NCBI GenBank assembly: GCA_914767715.1
Contig: OU612073.1
Span: forward strand, 1 to 64,000
Length of the DNA: 64,000 nt
Source of the DNA: Membranipora membranacea
Lineage: Eukaryota > Bryozoa > Gymnolaemata > Cheilostomatida > Membraniporidae
Reading direction: 5' to 3'
Shown: positions 26,601-37,877 of the stretch, in pieces
Numbering within the stretch: the stretch's first letter is position 1
How the letters are laid out: each line of letters opens with the position of its first letter
The notes under the pieces: model-generated
The model's input: the letters and a program-made list of their open reading frames with translations, nothing else
Database searches by the model: none
What the model was told of the DNA's origin: nothing
Made by a program: the position numbers and the translations under genes

Positions 26601-29600
26601 AGTCATCTTGAAAGACACCACATAACATTGTTTGTATAGCTCTGTTATTTTCATGGTGGTTTTGTATTGACTCCATTGATGACCAAAAATATTTTTTCAG
26701 CACTGCACATATTTTGATGATACTTGAATGAGTTCGTTTTTGCTTTACACGCTATATAACCTTGTAAACACTTTTTTTCTGAAACTTTAGTGGAAACTTG
26801 AAAATTCTTACCATTTCAAAAATGTCACACTCAGAGCATACAATGTTCAACCAGCTGTTTCTCACACCCTCGGTTACTTCGGAAGCCATATTGGTTACAC
26901 AACAGTAGGTGATTTTCCTCAGCGTAGTTCATCATATGACTAGTGAAAATATGTTCTAGATCTAGGGCCTGTAAGGCTGATGGGTCTGTAGTTGGATGGT
27001 TGATGTCTATCTCCCGTCTTTAACACTGGACAGAAGATGGCCTTTTTCCAGTCTAAAGGTACTTCAGCCTTGTCAAGTGAAAGTTGGAAGAGTGTAGCAA
27101 GTGAGCACTCTAGATGAGATGTCCGATCCAGCCGGGTTTTTAGTGGTTGAGAAGCTTCAGTTGCTTTGCGACACCTTCTATGGTAATGATGATGTTGTTC
27201 ATGTTTCTGTAACAGGGGCTCAGCGGTTTTTTTGTCTCCAGGATTAGAATTTACTGACACGAAGTGGTCATTCAGGATGTCTCGTGGGTATGTCGTGAGT
27301 TTGTTACCATCTCTGAGCGCTCCGATGAGCTGTTACTCTGCTAGTACCTTGATCATAGTAGCACAAGCCAGGTACTATGCGCAGGTTGATTAATGCTGGG
27401 GGTCTTTCAATTAGAAACAGCTCGCAATCGCAATCTGATCACTCCCTCAGTCCAGTGAGTGAGCTATAGCTGCTAGGGGTCTCGCTTTCAGATCGCTCAG
27501 TCATTGATGGAACTATATACATTTTGAGTGAGCAATTTGGGAACGATTTTGTATAATTGAAAGACCAAGTGAGTGATAATTTTGAGCGATGTGATAGCGA
27601 TGTGATAGCGATGTGATAGCGATGTGATAGCGATGTGATAGCGATGTGATAGCGATGTGATAGTGATAATCCGCTTTAGTAAAGCATCGCACATTCTAAT
27701 AGAGAGAGACCCCCTGGCAGACCCATGATGCCAAACTACTAGCACTGACACTTCTGATAAACTGTATAGTGATCCTCTCAAAGCTAGCAAAGAAGAAATA
27801 CTGAAATCTATTGATGAAACCTCAAAGCAAGTGCAGTGGCATGGGAATCTGATGAAAAAAACATAGATCATGCCGATAGTGAAACTCGAAAATTGAATGC
27901 CATACTCTTTGGCTTAGCCGAACAACCCGAGAAAAAAGTTGCCAATCAAGTTCAAGAGTTTGTGACAACCAAATGCCATCTTCAAAATCATGGTCCAGTA
28001 AATGCCTACCGCTTCGGCAAAGTACAGGAAGAACAAAAAAACCCGAGGCCAATCAAGGTGCTGTTTAAGGATGAAGATGATAAATGGGCGTTTCTAAAGC
28101 GGGTAAACGACGTATTCAAAGATGATCCCAACATCTATTGTCTTAAAGATAGGCCAAGAGAGGTACGTGACCATGAATATGAGCTACGCAAAGCTACCAG
28201 AGCTTTAAGAGAGGAGAATCCTGGTAAAGAATTCCGTCCACGTGACATGAAAGTTCAAACCAAAAATGAGACGGGGGAATGGGTAGATATGATGAGGGAG
28301 AGAAGCGGGAAGTGGGTAATGCCTACAACCGGCTAAAACTGTTTTCTGCAAATTGTCGATCTGTTTAAGGGAAATCTACCGAACTCACAACAATGACTAT
28401 CGATTATGATGTAATATGCTTAACCGAAACCCATGTAGATGACTCAATTCCAAGCAGAACCATAATAAGTCATGACAACTTAGTTTTCTTTAGAAAAGAT
28501 TGCGACATATGTGGCTGTAAATAGTTCAATAGCAACCGGAGAAATTAAGCTACAAACATGCAGTCGGAGGCCTTATTCGTGAGGCTTGACGAGTGTATGA
28601 TAATATGCTGTTATTACCGCCCTCACCATAGCGATGATATTTTGAACTTTGTAGAAAGCTTTAGTAAAATAGTTGAGAAATCTCCAAATGACCAGGTAGT
28701 GGTAATTGGTGATATGAACTTCCCTGGTTTTGATTGGCGTAATGAATCAATAAAGTCGGGGACTGCGTATAAAACTCTGCACGAAAACTTTCTCTATTTT
28801 CTTCGTGAGAACAATCTGACCCAAATCATCAGTTCCTCCACTCACGTCGGGGGAACACATTAGATCTAGTTTGTACCAATGTTGCGACTAGTCTAACTGC
28901 AGATGTCATATGTCCAGGGCTTAGCGATCACTATATCATTGACATTGAAATGCGATACAGCAAACGTATCACATCAGATAATACTCGAGAAATACGACTA
29001 TACAGCAAAGCAGATGTTGATGCATTTTAGGAACAATTATGGACCACGCAAAATGATTTAGCGACTATGACTGATGTCAACGAAATGGGGAGTCTCTTCT
29101 CCGGAGAATTAAAACTTGCTGTTAATAAAGCAGTACCTGTAAAGTCAGTGAGACCTAAACCGTCTAATCAACCTCGCTGGTTCAATCGAAAAGCGAACAA
29201 ACTGGTCACCAAGCACCGCAAGACCTATAATAACTATAAAGACAGTGGTGATCCTTTTTTTCTCACGAAATACAAACAAGAAAGGCGTTCGCACCGTGTT
29301 GAACTGCGTAAAATAGAACAGGATTATATTAGCATTAAGATCTGTAAGCCGCTCGAGACAGGCAACAGTAAACCATTTTATCAACACTTGAAGTGGTCTC
29401 AAGGTGAAAAGGTGAAAACTCAAGACTGAGAGAAATGACCACACTGAAGACCCAATAGAATGTGCTAATATTTTGAATGAGTTCTTCAGCTCACAATTCT
29501 GCAAACAACACCAACTCGATAGCAAAAATGCATATAATTGTACCGCCTCATCTATTGAGGTATCTGATGCTGGAGTTGCAAACCTCCTTACTGCTCTCAA

Positions 29601-32269
29601 GAATGGAAAATCAGCAGGTCCAGATGATATACGCAAAGAGGATCTCGTATTAGACCCAATCATGACTGCTAAGTGCCTTACTTCTATATTCAAAGTCTCT
29701 CTATCAACCTCAACTCTTCCCGGTGAATGGAAGCTAGCTTATGTGTCTCCTCTTCAAAAAAAAGGACCTGCTGATCAACCAAATAACTACCGACCTATAT
29801 CGCTTACTAGCATTCCTTGCAAGTTGCTCGAACATATTGTGCTTCACCACCTAAACGTTGCATTAGATAAGTTCTTGTGTAGCAGACAGCATGGTTTCCG
29901 TAAGGGGCTGTATTGTGAGACACAATTATGTGGCACATATCACGACATTGCTAGGCATGTAGACAAAGGTGATACTTTTCATGCTGTAGTTCTTGACTTT
30001 GTGAAGGCGTTGGATAAAGTTCCACACAAACTCCTAATGCAAAAACTATCTAACATTCCTAATGTGAGTACACAGATAATGAAATGGATTCATGACTTTC
30101 TTATGGACCTCAAACAAAAAGTAAGGATTAAAGGGAAACTTTCATATGAACTGCCTGTAACTTCTAGGGTTCCTCAGCAGTCGGTGCTAGGCCCCACCCT
30201 CTTCCTAGCCTACATTAATGATCTGCCGGACCACGTTGATTGTTACATTAGTCTGTTTGCCGATGACACCCTCATCTACCAGGTGGTCAACAATGCTCAA
30301 GACAAATTGAGATTTTAAAACAATGTGTATGCACTTCAGCAATGGGCAAATGTGTGGCGCATGTCCTTCAACGTTGACAAATGTTCAGTTCTTCCCTTCA
30401 ATCAGACTCCGACTTCCCCTGATACCAACTATGTGCTAGATGAGACAACCCTAGAGACTGTGCGGGGGACTCGTTACCTAGGCGTCATTTTTCAGTCGGA
30501 TTTGAAATTTAACAATCACATTCATAGTAAGATTGGAAAAGCTAAAAAAAAGTTGGGCATGATTAAAGGCGCACTACGTGATGCCCCTGCATCCGCTCAT
30601 CTCCTTGCCTACACCAGCCTATGTAGACATCATGTTGAGTATGCAGCTTCTGTCTGGGGTACGACACTAGATTATCTAATAAATGACATTGAGATGGTGC
30701 AACACAAAGCCATAAGATTCATATCGACCCTCAAAGGGAGGGATAGTGTGACAGAGACTCGTGAAAAATTAGAATTAGAAACCCTAGCTGATAGGCGAAC
30801 AAAAATAAGACATGCTCTGTTACTTCGCCTGCTGACCCATGAGGAAAACAACGAATCGCTCACATCTGCTTACGATGAACTTATAAATGATAGACCCGCT
30901 AATGTTGCAGTTACCAGGGCAGTGCATCGGGGAGATCCCCCAACGATATATGCTAACAAATCAGTGTACTAAACAGTTTCTTACCAAAGACAGTTCGTGA
31001 AACCAAAGCAAAGCTGGGGTCACAGTGATGACCTCAAACTTATATGAATGCTATGCAAAATAGTCGCAAGGCGACAGATTTGAATCACATGCTGGCTAAG
31101 GATTGAAATTAATGAGGCGTACCGCTTACGCCATGTTCTAGTACGTGCTAAAGAAGAAGAGGAAAGAGATGAAAACTTCCATTCTCCCTGGTCTTACTCT
31201 TGGCATAGGCAGGGTGAAGCATATATATATAGAGATCATGGGCTCCTGGGACTTTCATGTCTTTACTTTGCCAATGTCCACTATCAACCACCCAAAAAAC
31301 ACCAAACAGGGTAAGACACAAAAAAAATATTTGTTACAACCTACCTTGAAATCTCTCACACTAACTCAGCCCTCCTTCCTCTTTCATTTGCCTCAGGTTT
31401 GAAGTTTCTAGCACAAACAGAGCTGACTTTATGGACCAGAGAAAAAAATTCATGGCACAAAATCTGAGTAGGCTGAAATGGCTGCATGACTATTGACATC
31501 CCCACATGATTATTGTACTTTTTTTTTTATTTCACTAAATTGGTTCTTTTTACACTCATAAATGATTTCTCATAGTTTATTAGAAGCTTAAAAATTAATG
31601 AATATAATTTATAACTCATATATGAGTGTAAAAAGAACCAATTTAGTGAAATAAAAAAAAAAGTACAATAATCATGTGGGGATGTCATTAGTCATGCAGC
31701 CATTTCAGCCTACTCAGATTTTGTGCCATGAATTTTTTTCTCTGGTCCATAAAGTCAGCTCTGTTTGTGCTAGAAACTTCAAACCTGAGGCAAATGAAAG
31801 AGGAAGGAGGGCTGAGTTAGTGTGAGAGATTTCAAGGTAGGTTGTAACAAATATTTTTTTTGTGTCTTACCCTGTTTGGTGTTTTTTGGGTGGTTGATAG
31901 TGGACATTTGCAAAGTAAAGACATGTAAGTCCCAGGGGCCCATGATAGAGATAGGCCTATTATTATTAATATTCATATAATCAATGAGGTAAGTTGTAAC
32001 AGACCTGTTACTCCTTGGTATGATTCACTATGGAACATCAAAATAACAACTTCTACTGGCTTGATATCTAACATCTATCTATAATAATCATAATTATAAT
32101 ATAATAACTACTTGCTACTACTCACTTCAGTTTTTAGTTTTGAATACAATACTTCCCAGTAGATTCTAGGGATTGCACTTCTTTCTAGCTGTGCCTTGTG
32201 CAGTTCAATAAACTGTTGCACAGTGATCTCTGTATCCCTTTTGAAGTTATCATCAGTATTTCCCTCCAT
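14676..32269 (-). CDS. TTLL12: Tubulin-tyrosine-ligase-like protein 12
   Basis: Twelve exons on the minus strand: 32269-32126, 25491-25373, 24977-24773, 20629-20470, 20027-19888, 19528-19338, 18878-18678, 18403-18246, 18051-17946, 17721-17571, 16683-16545 and 14830-14676. They sum to 622 aa with all phases consistent. Diagnostic matches to the family are [15 protein letters not shown] at the start, [27 protein letters not shown] in the SET-like half, then [36 protein letters not shown] and the metal-binding [13 protein letters not shown] in the TTL half. TTLL12 has a SET-like domain fused to a TTL-like domain and is linked to tubulin tyrosination, mitosis and innate signalling; catalytic activity is doubtful in the family. 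Intron 1 is 6.6 kb and hosts a LINE on the opposite strand. Exon 1 lies 281 bp from the ATG of the divergent ENPP gene. Confidence 0.93.
15052..15800. repeat. 15-bp minisatellite, about 50 copies
   Basis: The unit is gactaacgtcccagt with variation mainly at one base (acgcc, acgac, acgtc). It lies in the last intron of TTLL12. Because 15 is a multiple of three, it stays open in several frames in both directions and would encode a VTNVP repeat; I read it as noncoding. Variant units fall in blocks (three or four C-type, one or two A-type, then a run of T-type), repeated three times. Confidence 0.95.
16020..16325 (-). mobile_element. tRNA-derived SINE
   Basis: On the minus strand a tRNA-like head carries an A box (ggctcagtggttagcg, near 16301-16285) and a B box (gtgggttcaaacccc, near 16261-16247). 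The body that follows shares a central segment with the repeat at 34.6-34.86 kb (gtccctt-cggatcagg and the agaatccacc region). It sits in the last intron of TTLL12, in the same orientation as the gene. Confidence 0.7.
16428..16548 (-). repeat. Two 65-bp copies containing the TTLL12 exon 11 donor region
   Basis: The block cttataacttattgcagtgt through gacggat occurs twice (about 16433-16490 and 16489-16548). The copy next to the exon has the real donor gtaagtcatccgtcac; the other reads gataagtgatccgtcac, a mutated donor. Confidence 0.75.
17800..17938 (-). repeat. 16-bp repeat carrying donor-like motifs beside TTLL12 exon 9
   Basis: About nine units of aatcgcagttactt(a/t)c lie directly after the exon 9 donor (17945). 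On the gene strand roughly half read GTAAGTAACTGCGATT, a perfect GTAAGT donor core, and half read GAAAGT. Confidence 0.85.
18965..19365 (-). repeat. 35-bp tandem array made of the TTLL12 exon 6 end plus its 5' splice site
   Basis: The true junction reads GAGTCACATTAGAGACTATAA followed by gtaagttatcat on the minus strand. This block recurs every 35 bp eleven times (donor cores begin on the plus strand at aactta 18981, 19016, 19051 and so on to 19331). Ten of the eleven keep AACTTAC (GTAAGTT); the outermost reads AACTTAT. Confidence 0.95.
20683..24659. repeat. 32-bp satellite, about 124 copies, with higher-order structure
   Basis: The unit starts cagcccttctaatgtaacaa and ends tagtgtaaggca. It fills almost the whole intron between TTLL12 exons 3 and 4 (intron 4143 bp, array 3977 bp). 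Units vary at cagcc/catcc, and a few are 31 bp (cagccctcta, cagccttcta). The same run of variant units recurs 1086 bp apart (22223-22405 and 23309-23491), so blocks of about 34 units have been duplicated. Confidence 0.97.
26940..27330 (-). mobile_element. LINE reverse-transcriptase fragment, decayed
   Basis: The minus-strand frame includes [18 protein letters not shown] and [10 protein letters not shown], the conserved RT N-terminal motif of jockey/CR1-type LINEs. It then ends abruptly. It lies in intron 1 of TTLL12 and is not the same copy as the plus-strand LINE at 27.7-31 kb. Confidence 0.75.
27402..27714. mobile_element. MITE with inverted termini and internal 12-bp repeat
   Basis: It begins ggggtctttcaattagaa and ends ttctaatagagagagacccc, an imperfect inverted pair. 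An internal tandem run of gatgtgatagc units lies at 27588-27665. A second copy of its right half is at 3255-3450. Confidence 0.6.
27720..31090 (+). mobile_element. Decayed non-LTR retrotransposon (CR1/jockey-like LINE)
   Basis: Pieces appear in order on the plus strand. First comes an ORF1-like segment at 27836-28336. An apurinic-type endonuclease region follows at about 28340-28990 ([25 protein letters not shown]). A reverse transcriptase lies at 29473-30318 ([19 protein letters not shown], and the active-site box LFADDTLIY). A C-terminal segment follows at 30325-30972 ([15 protein letters not shown]). In-frame stops and frame changes break all parts, so it is inactive. It lies inside TTLL12 intron 1, antisense to the gene. 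Confidence 0.88.
31235..31946. mobile_element. Foldback element with 330-bp inverted arms
   Basis: The left arm (31235-31562) and the right arm (31617-31946) are nearly perfect reverse complements around a 55-bp spacer. For example, ttggttctttttacactcat faces atgagtgtaaaaagaaccaa. Differences are scattered single bases. It lies in TTLL12 intron 1, 180 bp from exon 1. Confidence 0.92.
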
Positions 32270-32550
32270 GACATGCAAAGTGGATCACCTCAAACAGTTT
32301 CTGGTACTGGTACTCTCTGAAATATCAACATGTGTGCAAGGTTCCCTTTGAGATGTTAATGTACCTATTGATCCCTCTAAAAACTTGGCGATGTCAATGT
32401 AGACGGAAACTCCCAGAAGCCATTCGGTATTATCATTAAGTATCCTGTTTCTTGGGCTATATGCCAATTTACTGCAGTTCAGCTTCCAGCTTCCTGTCCA
32501 TCTAAAAGAGGAAATTTCAGGGAAACTAACTAAAACCAAAATAGGGAAAA
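32270..32550. promoter_or_regulatory. Shared bidirectional promoter region of TTLL12 and ENPP
   Basis: Only 281 bp separate the start codons of the two divergent genes, so both 5' UTRs and core promoters must lie here or overlap unless further 5' exons exist. I see no clear TATA box. Confidence 0.6.
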
Positions 32551-35500
32551 ATGCTGCAGCTGCAGACCTCCAGTACAAATAAACATCACCGCCATCTCAC
32601 AACAAAGACTTTGAGTTCAAAGCTCTTTGTATTTGCTGTGCTTACCCTATTATGCATACTAATATCATTACCTCAACCAATGACCTGTCATGGAGATGAA
32701 ACAGCAGGTGACAATTATGTAGGGGCCAGACCTACTAAATCCCTTGAACATGTCATCACAAACAGAGTGAACCCAACATCAACAAAACCACAGAGATTAC
32801 TGGTTGTCAGCCTAGACGGTTTTCGCCATGACTTCATGGAAATCCACTCTGCTCCTATCTTGCAGAAACTTGCTAATGATGGTGTTAAAGCAAAAAGTAT
32901 GACAGCTTCATATGTGACCAAAACATTCCCAAATCATCACACAATTGCAACAGGATTATATGAAGAGAGTCATGGGATTATAGCTAATAGAATGTATGAC
33001 CCTGTGCTCAATAAGTCATTCAATCACTGCTCTACACCAGATTGTGGTAACTGGTACGGAGGAGAGCCCATCTGGAACTCTAATGAGCTTAACAATAGAG
33101 AGGAGGCTAGAAAAAGGTCAAGGTTACGTCGACACGCTAGCTCTCACACATTGTCGCCTCTAGTACGCCGATCAGGTGCAGTGTACTGGCCGGGAGCATC
33201 TGCTTCTATAAACTCTATGAATGTGACATATAGTATACCATACTCAGGACCTAGTGATGAAGATTACATGACTCTGAGACAGAGGTTTGACAAAATCGTA
33301 GAATGGTTCACAGATGACAGTAATCCGATCAATCTTGGTGTGGTCTACTCAGAATCTCCAGATCGAGAGTGTCACAAATATGGACCTGAGAGTCTAGAGG
33401 TAGGATCAGTATTATAAATTAACCAACTGATGGCGGACTCGATTCTAAACCCGCAGGTTTTTACTCTTTTGATCAGGGAGAGGGGGTTTGATGTTGCCGA
33501 TATGTCAAATCACAACATCAGTGCTTATTCTTGGGGAGGCGGGACTTGTTCTCAGCAGCTTAGGCTTATGCTTCGACCATCTCTGCTTAATTAGGGAGAC
33601 ATCTTCTTTTGCTTTTGCAGTTTATCTATCTGCAGTTGGCAAGTGCTAGGGGGGGTTTCCTTGTCACATGATTCCTAATTGTTGAATTATTTGCACGATA
33701 CTTGTGATAGGCTCCTCTCCCTATTGGCTGAAATAACGTCTTATTGTAAGCCATAGTATTCTATAATATTCTAAACTTGAAATGTTGCATTGCACCATAT
33801 GATAACTACCCCTGCTTATCTAGGTTAAGAAAAAGATAGCTGATATAGATGCTGATTTCTCTCATCTACTGAATGTGATGAAGGAGAAGAAGATTGAGGA
33901 TATTAATATTATAGTACTCAGTGATCACGGCTTCGCTGATGTATCAGATTATATATACCTTGATGAGTGTATACCAGATATACATCAGTATATCAACAAC
34001 GATACAGCAGGAAATTCTCCTATTATCTTCATCCACACCAATACTACTGGTAAGTGAGCATCACATTACTGCTTATAATAGTCAGTGAATCAGAGAGTAT
34101 AAGATGACAAGGCTGTCCTCTACCACTCAACTCTACCCTGCAGCTCTTAGCAAAGGAAAAAACATAAACCCTGAGATAACCCCACGGTCACCTGACAAAT
34201 TCTAAAATTTTTATAACTCTTGAATTTGTGGCAGGTTTGGTGCACACAAGTTCATTCGGTTCCCTTAGTTTAATCAAGAGCTTTACAATGATACAAGAAA
34301 AGGAATAGGTCTCATAAGATGCTGTTTTATATTTTAGATCAAAGAGACGAGTTATATAAAAGGCTGACCGCATGTCCAGGTATCATTGTACATAAGAAAG
34401 ACAGCGAAGTAATGAAGAGATATCACTACAGTTATAACAGAAGAATCTCACCCATAGTTCTGTCTACTCCTAAATCTGATGATGGAATGTCTGCAAAGCT
34501 AATAAAGATATCTAAAAGAGAATCATGGACATTGAGTGAGTAATTCTCTATACACTAAGTCTTATTAGACCGCCCACGTAACAGGCCCCTTGAGCGCAGG
34601 TAGCTTGTGTAAGATAGATAACCTATGCCCTTGGCTCCTTTTGCCGGCTACTCTTTTTTCGAAGAGGCAGAGGGGATGGGGATCTTTATACTGTGTGCAA
34701 GAACACAGTAGACATCCTGTATTTGTGGTCCTTATCCAAACAGAACTGGCTAGGACAAATGGCTTGCCAGTTCCAAATCAGAAATTATAGCCGGCACTGG
34801 GAATTGAACCTGGATCATAAGATTACTGTCAGACCACTCCTGACTCCATTGTGTGTGTATAAATGAAGTAATAACATTCTTGTGAATTTAGGTGTGTCTT
34901 TGGTGTATTCTCACACAACTCTCAAAATATGAAACATCTTCTCAATGTATTGTGGTAGCAGCAGTCACAGGGACAGTGAGCACTAACTAACCTAAATAAT
35001 CATTACTATTATTCCTTTCTTTAGAAGGTAATCATGGCTGGAACAATACTTGGGAGAAGATGCATGCCATATTCATAGCTCGAGGACCTGCATTCAAAAA
35101 GGGATATATGAGGGAGGCGTTTGAGAATGTTAATGTATACCCGCTGATGTGTGAGATACTTAGTATAACCTGTCCACAGACTAACGGCTCACTGGATCAT
35201 ATCAGAGATATTCTATATATACAGCCCGATAATAGTATGACAACCTTAGCTACCAGTAAGTACAGTGTTACATAGTACTTACACTACCAGTAAGTACAGT
35301 GTTATATAGTACCACGCTAACAGTAAGTACAGTGTCATATAGTACTTACTCTAACAGTGCAGTACAGTGTTATATAGTACTTACTCTACCAGTAAGTACA
35401 GTGTCATATAGTACTTACTCTACCAGTAAGTACATCGGTACAAAGTACCTACTCTAACTGTAAGTACAGTGTTATATAGTACTTACTCTAACAGTGCAGT

Positions 35501-36263
35501 ACAGTGTTATATAGTACTTACTCTACCAGTAAGTACAGTGTCATATAGTACTTACTCTAACAGTGCAGTACAGTGTTATATAGTACTTACTCTACCAGTA
35601 AGTACAGTGTCATATAGTACTTACTCTAACAGTAAGTACAGTGTTATATAGTACTTACTCTAACGGTGCAGTACAGTGTTATATAGTACTTACTCTACCA
35701 GTAAGTACAGTGTCATATAGTACTTACTCTACCAGTAAGTACATCGATACAAAGTACCTTCTCTAACTGTAAGTACAGTGTTATATAGTACCTACTCTAA
35801 CAGTAAGTACAGCGTTACATAGTACTTACTCTAACAGTAAGTACAGTGTTACATAGTACTTACTCTAACAGTAAGTACAGTGTTATATAGTACCTACTCT
35901 AACAGTGCAGTACAGTGTTACATAGTACATAGCACATAACGCTAAGTACAGCGATACCGAGTACATACTCCACCATCAAATACAGCAGTAATAGATCCGG
36001 TGAATGCACCAACTGAAAGATTGTATTGAATGTTATAGTATTAAAATAATTCCCTTTACTTTACAGCTATAGGAGTTTGCGTTTTCTGTGCCTTTATTGC
36101 TGGTGTTGTGATTATTGGAGTATGTCGGAGCAGAGATGAAAGCGGTGCAAAAATACAATCATTAAACAGTAAGCACCTTGGTGTGTTCAACATGAGGAAT
36201 TCATCTATAAGACTTAGCCCTGAAAGATCCACATTGCTGGACACAACAGATGATGAATTCTAG
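32551..36263 (+). CDS. Ectonucleotide pyrophosphatase/phosphodiesterase, ENPP4/5-like, type I membrane protein
   Basis: Exons 32551-33399, 33824-34049, 34338-34535, 35025-35255 and 36067-36263 encode 566 aa, all in phase. A hydrophobic signal segment lies at residues 25-41. The phosphodiesterase domain has the complete metal and nucleophile set: D89 in SLDGFRHDF, T125 in TKTFPNHHT, D271 and H275 in SPDRECH, D317-H318 in SDHGF, and H428 in GNHG. A transmembrane helix follows at about 503-521 with a 45-residue cytoplasmic tail. There are no somatomedin-B or nuclease-like domains, so the architecture is that of ENPP4/5, which cleave extracellular nucleotide substrates. Residues 183-208 form a basic insert (ARKRSRLRRH) before VYWPGA. 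AATAAA lies at 36997. The intron before the anchor exon is filled with donor-site repeats. Confidence 0.93.
34610..34857 (-). mobile_element. tRNA-derived SINE in ENPP intron 3
   Basis: On the minus strand the head reads GGAGTCAGGAGTGGTCTGA (A box region), then GGTTCAATTCCC (B box). Its body (plus strand ggggatctttatactgtgtg, gtggtccttatcc) aligns with the SINE at 16.0-16.3 kb. Confidence 0.7.
35250..35945 (+). repeat. About 20 tandem 34-bp copies of the ENPP exon 4 donor
   Basis: Exon 4 ends GCTACCA followed by gtaagtacagtgttacatag. The unit taccagtaagtacagtgt plus atatagtacttactc recurs through the 5' part of the intron, most copies keeping GTAAGTAC. Confidence 0.93.
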
Positions 36264-36277
36264 TATCAGTTTGATAT

Positions 36278-36392
36278 ACTGTCTGACACAGGACGCAGTT
36301 ATCTGACACAGGGCGCAGTTATCTGACACAAGACTCAGCTGTCTCACACAGGACACAGCTGTCTCTAACAGGACACAGCTGTCTCAAACAGG
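36278..36392 (+). repeat. About 21-bp repeat in the ENPP 3' UTR, six copies
   Basis: Units such as gtctcacacaggacacagct and tctgacacagggcgcagtta begin 15 bp after the stop codon and diverge from one another. Confidence 0.75.
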
Positions 36393-37590
36393 ATGCTATT
36401 ATTGAAACATTACACCATCATTATGAAGAACAAATAACTGTGAATCTCGGATTCATCATAAGTCAATACAACAAAATAGTCGAGTTGCGATTTGCTTTTA
36501 CAGCCCTATAATAGCTCTTATTGTTATGCGTTTTGTGCTGATCATCATATTGTATATATATATTAAGCGATACTTTGGGCCAACATCTATTATCTAACTC
36601 GGACACAATCACATAATCAAACATAACTTCATACAGAGAAGAATTAATGAAGTCTTCCGCATATATCTGCTCTGTTCTTGGATGCCATACCATAGAACTA
36701 TAAACTTACTCTGTCTCTAAGGCTACTATTATCAATGTATTTATAATCTGTGCTGTTATATTATTGTTCTGTAATATTTAAAAGTAATTGTTACCAGGGT
36801 TACCTGTTGTTACTATGTTCTTTTTTGAGATATAGTAGTTGTCCCCTCTTACATATACCTAGCCTCGTTATGTAGCAAACATTTCTAGTCATCGGCTTCA
36901 TTCCTCTGCTTTGTAAATTTTCTAGTGTATTGTTTTCTCTCTACCATACAGCTAAATAATATATAATATCTTGGTTGTGGTGATTCTTAATCTGAATAAT
37001 AAAATTCTGGACAAAGTTTTATATATCCAAATTAATGTTGAACTGTTGATAGTCCGATCGCAGTGTTGCAGCTAGTGGAAAATTCCGAGCCAAGAGGTAA
37101 AGTATAATATTAGATTCATAGTTCCATACCGGACATTGGAACAACCTTTGTAATGGTGGATTAACACAGGAAGTTGTAATAGGAAGTACTAACCTACAGC
37201 AAAGCAACCTCAATCAGACATAAAAAGGACAGTGGACAATAAGGAACCCTAAGGCCACACGACCCCTCTGCTAGACATCAAGATAACATTACCAGATGAA
37301 TGAAATATTGTGTTATGAATGATGCAGTGTTTATCCAGCTGTATATAATTAATTGAAACAATATTTGAAAGTTGATGAGAGTTATATAGAGGGGAAACGT
37401 TCCCAGTTCCCACTGTATTATGTACATAGAAATGTCTCTTTTCCTCCCGATATCAATCTATTATCAATGATCAGATAACAGATCTATATTTCTGCATACT
37501 ATAGGTTATGCTCAACATACATAGTTTCGCATAATTTATAAAGATGTTGCAACAAATTTCCAAGGGGAGGGCGCTACACACCCCTCGCGC
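36393..37590. other. ENPP 3' UTR and intergenic sequence
   Basis: This contains the probable ENPP poly(A) signal (AATAAA at 36997) and AT-rich intergenic DNA. A minus-strand frame at 36463-36693 has no recognisable domain or splice partner. Confidence 0.5.
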
Positions 37591-37593
37591 CCC

Positions 37594-37877
37594 TCCCTGT
37601 TGCGCCCCTCCCCGGCGCTGCCCCTCCCCGGCGCAGCCCCTCCCCGGCGCAGCCCCTCCCCGGCGCAGCCCCTCCCCGGCGCAGCCCCTCCCCGGCGCAG
37701 CCCCTCCCCGGCGCAGCCCCTCCCCGGCGCAGCCCCTCCCCGGCGCAGCCCCTCCCCGGCGCAGCCCCTCCCCGGCGCAGCCCCTCCCCGGCGCAGCCCC
37801 TCCCCGGCGCAGCCCCTCCCCGGCGCAGCCCCTCCCCGGCGCAGCCCCTCCCCGGCGCAGCCCCTCCCCGGCGCAGC
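37594..37877. repeat. GC-rich 16-bp minisatellite, about 17 copies
   Basis: The unit is cccctccccggcgcag, an island of high GC in AT-rich surroundings. The minus strand reads GGGGAGGGG in every unit. Several frames are open on both strands because the unit lacks stop codons. Confidence 0.95.

Noticed and set aside
25863-26893. Minus-strand exon-like pieces in TTLL12 intron 1, including [13 protein letters not shown] followed by a good GTAAGA donor
   Set aside because: TTLL12 exon 1 at 32269-32126 joins exon 2 at 25491 in perfect phase and homology (SKLKTE-RYDAG). I could not link these pieces into a second gene.
28558-30972. Possible host gene with endonuclease and reverse-transcriptase domains
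   Set aside because: Several in-frame stops and frame changes and a typical LINE domain order show a dead retrotransposon.
32285-32578. Minus-strand 97-codon frame across the ENPP start
   Set aside because: It overlaps the shared promoter and the ENPP exon 1 antisense, and the real TTLL12 exon 1 is in another place and frame.
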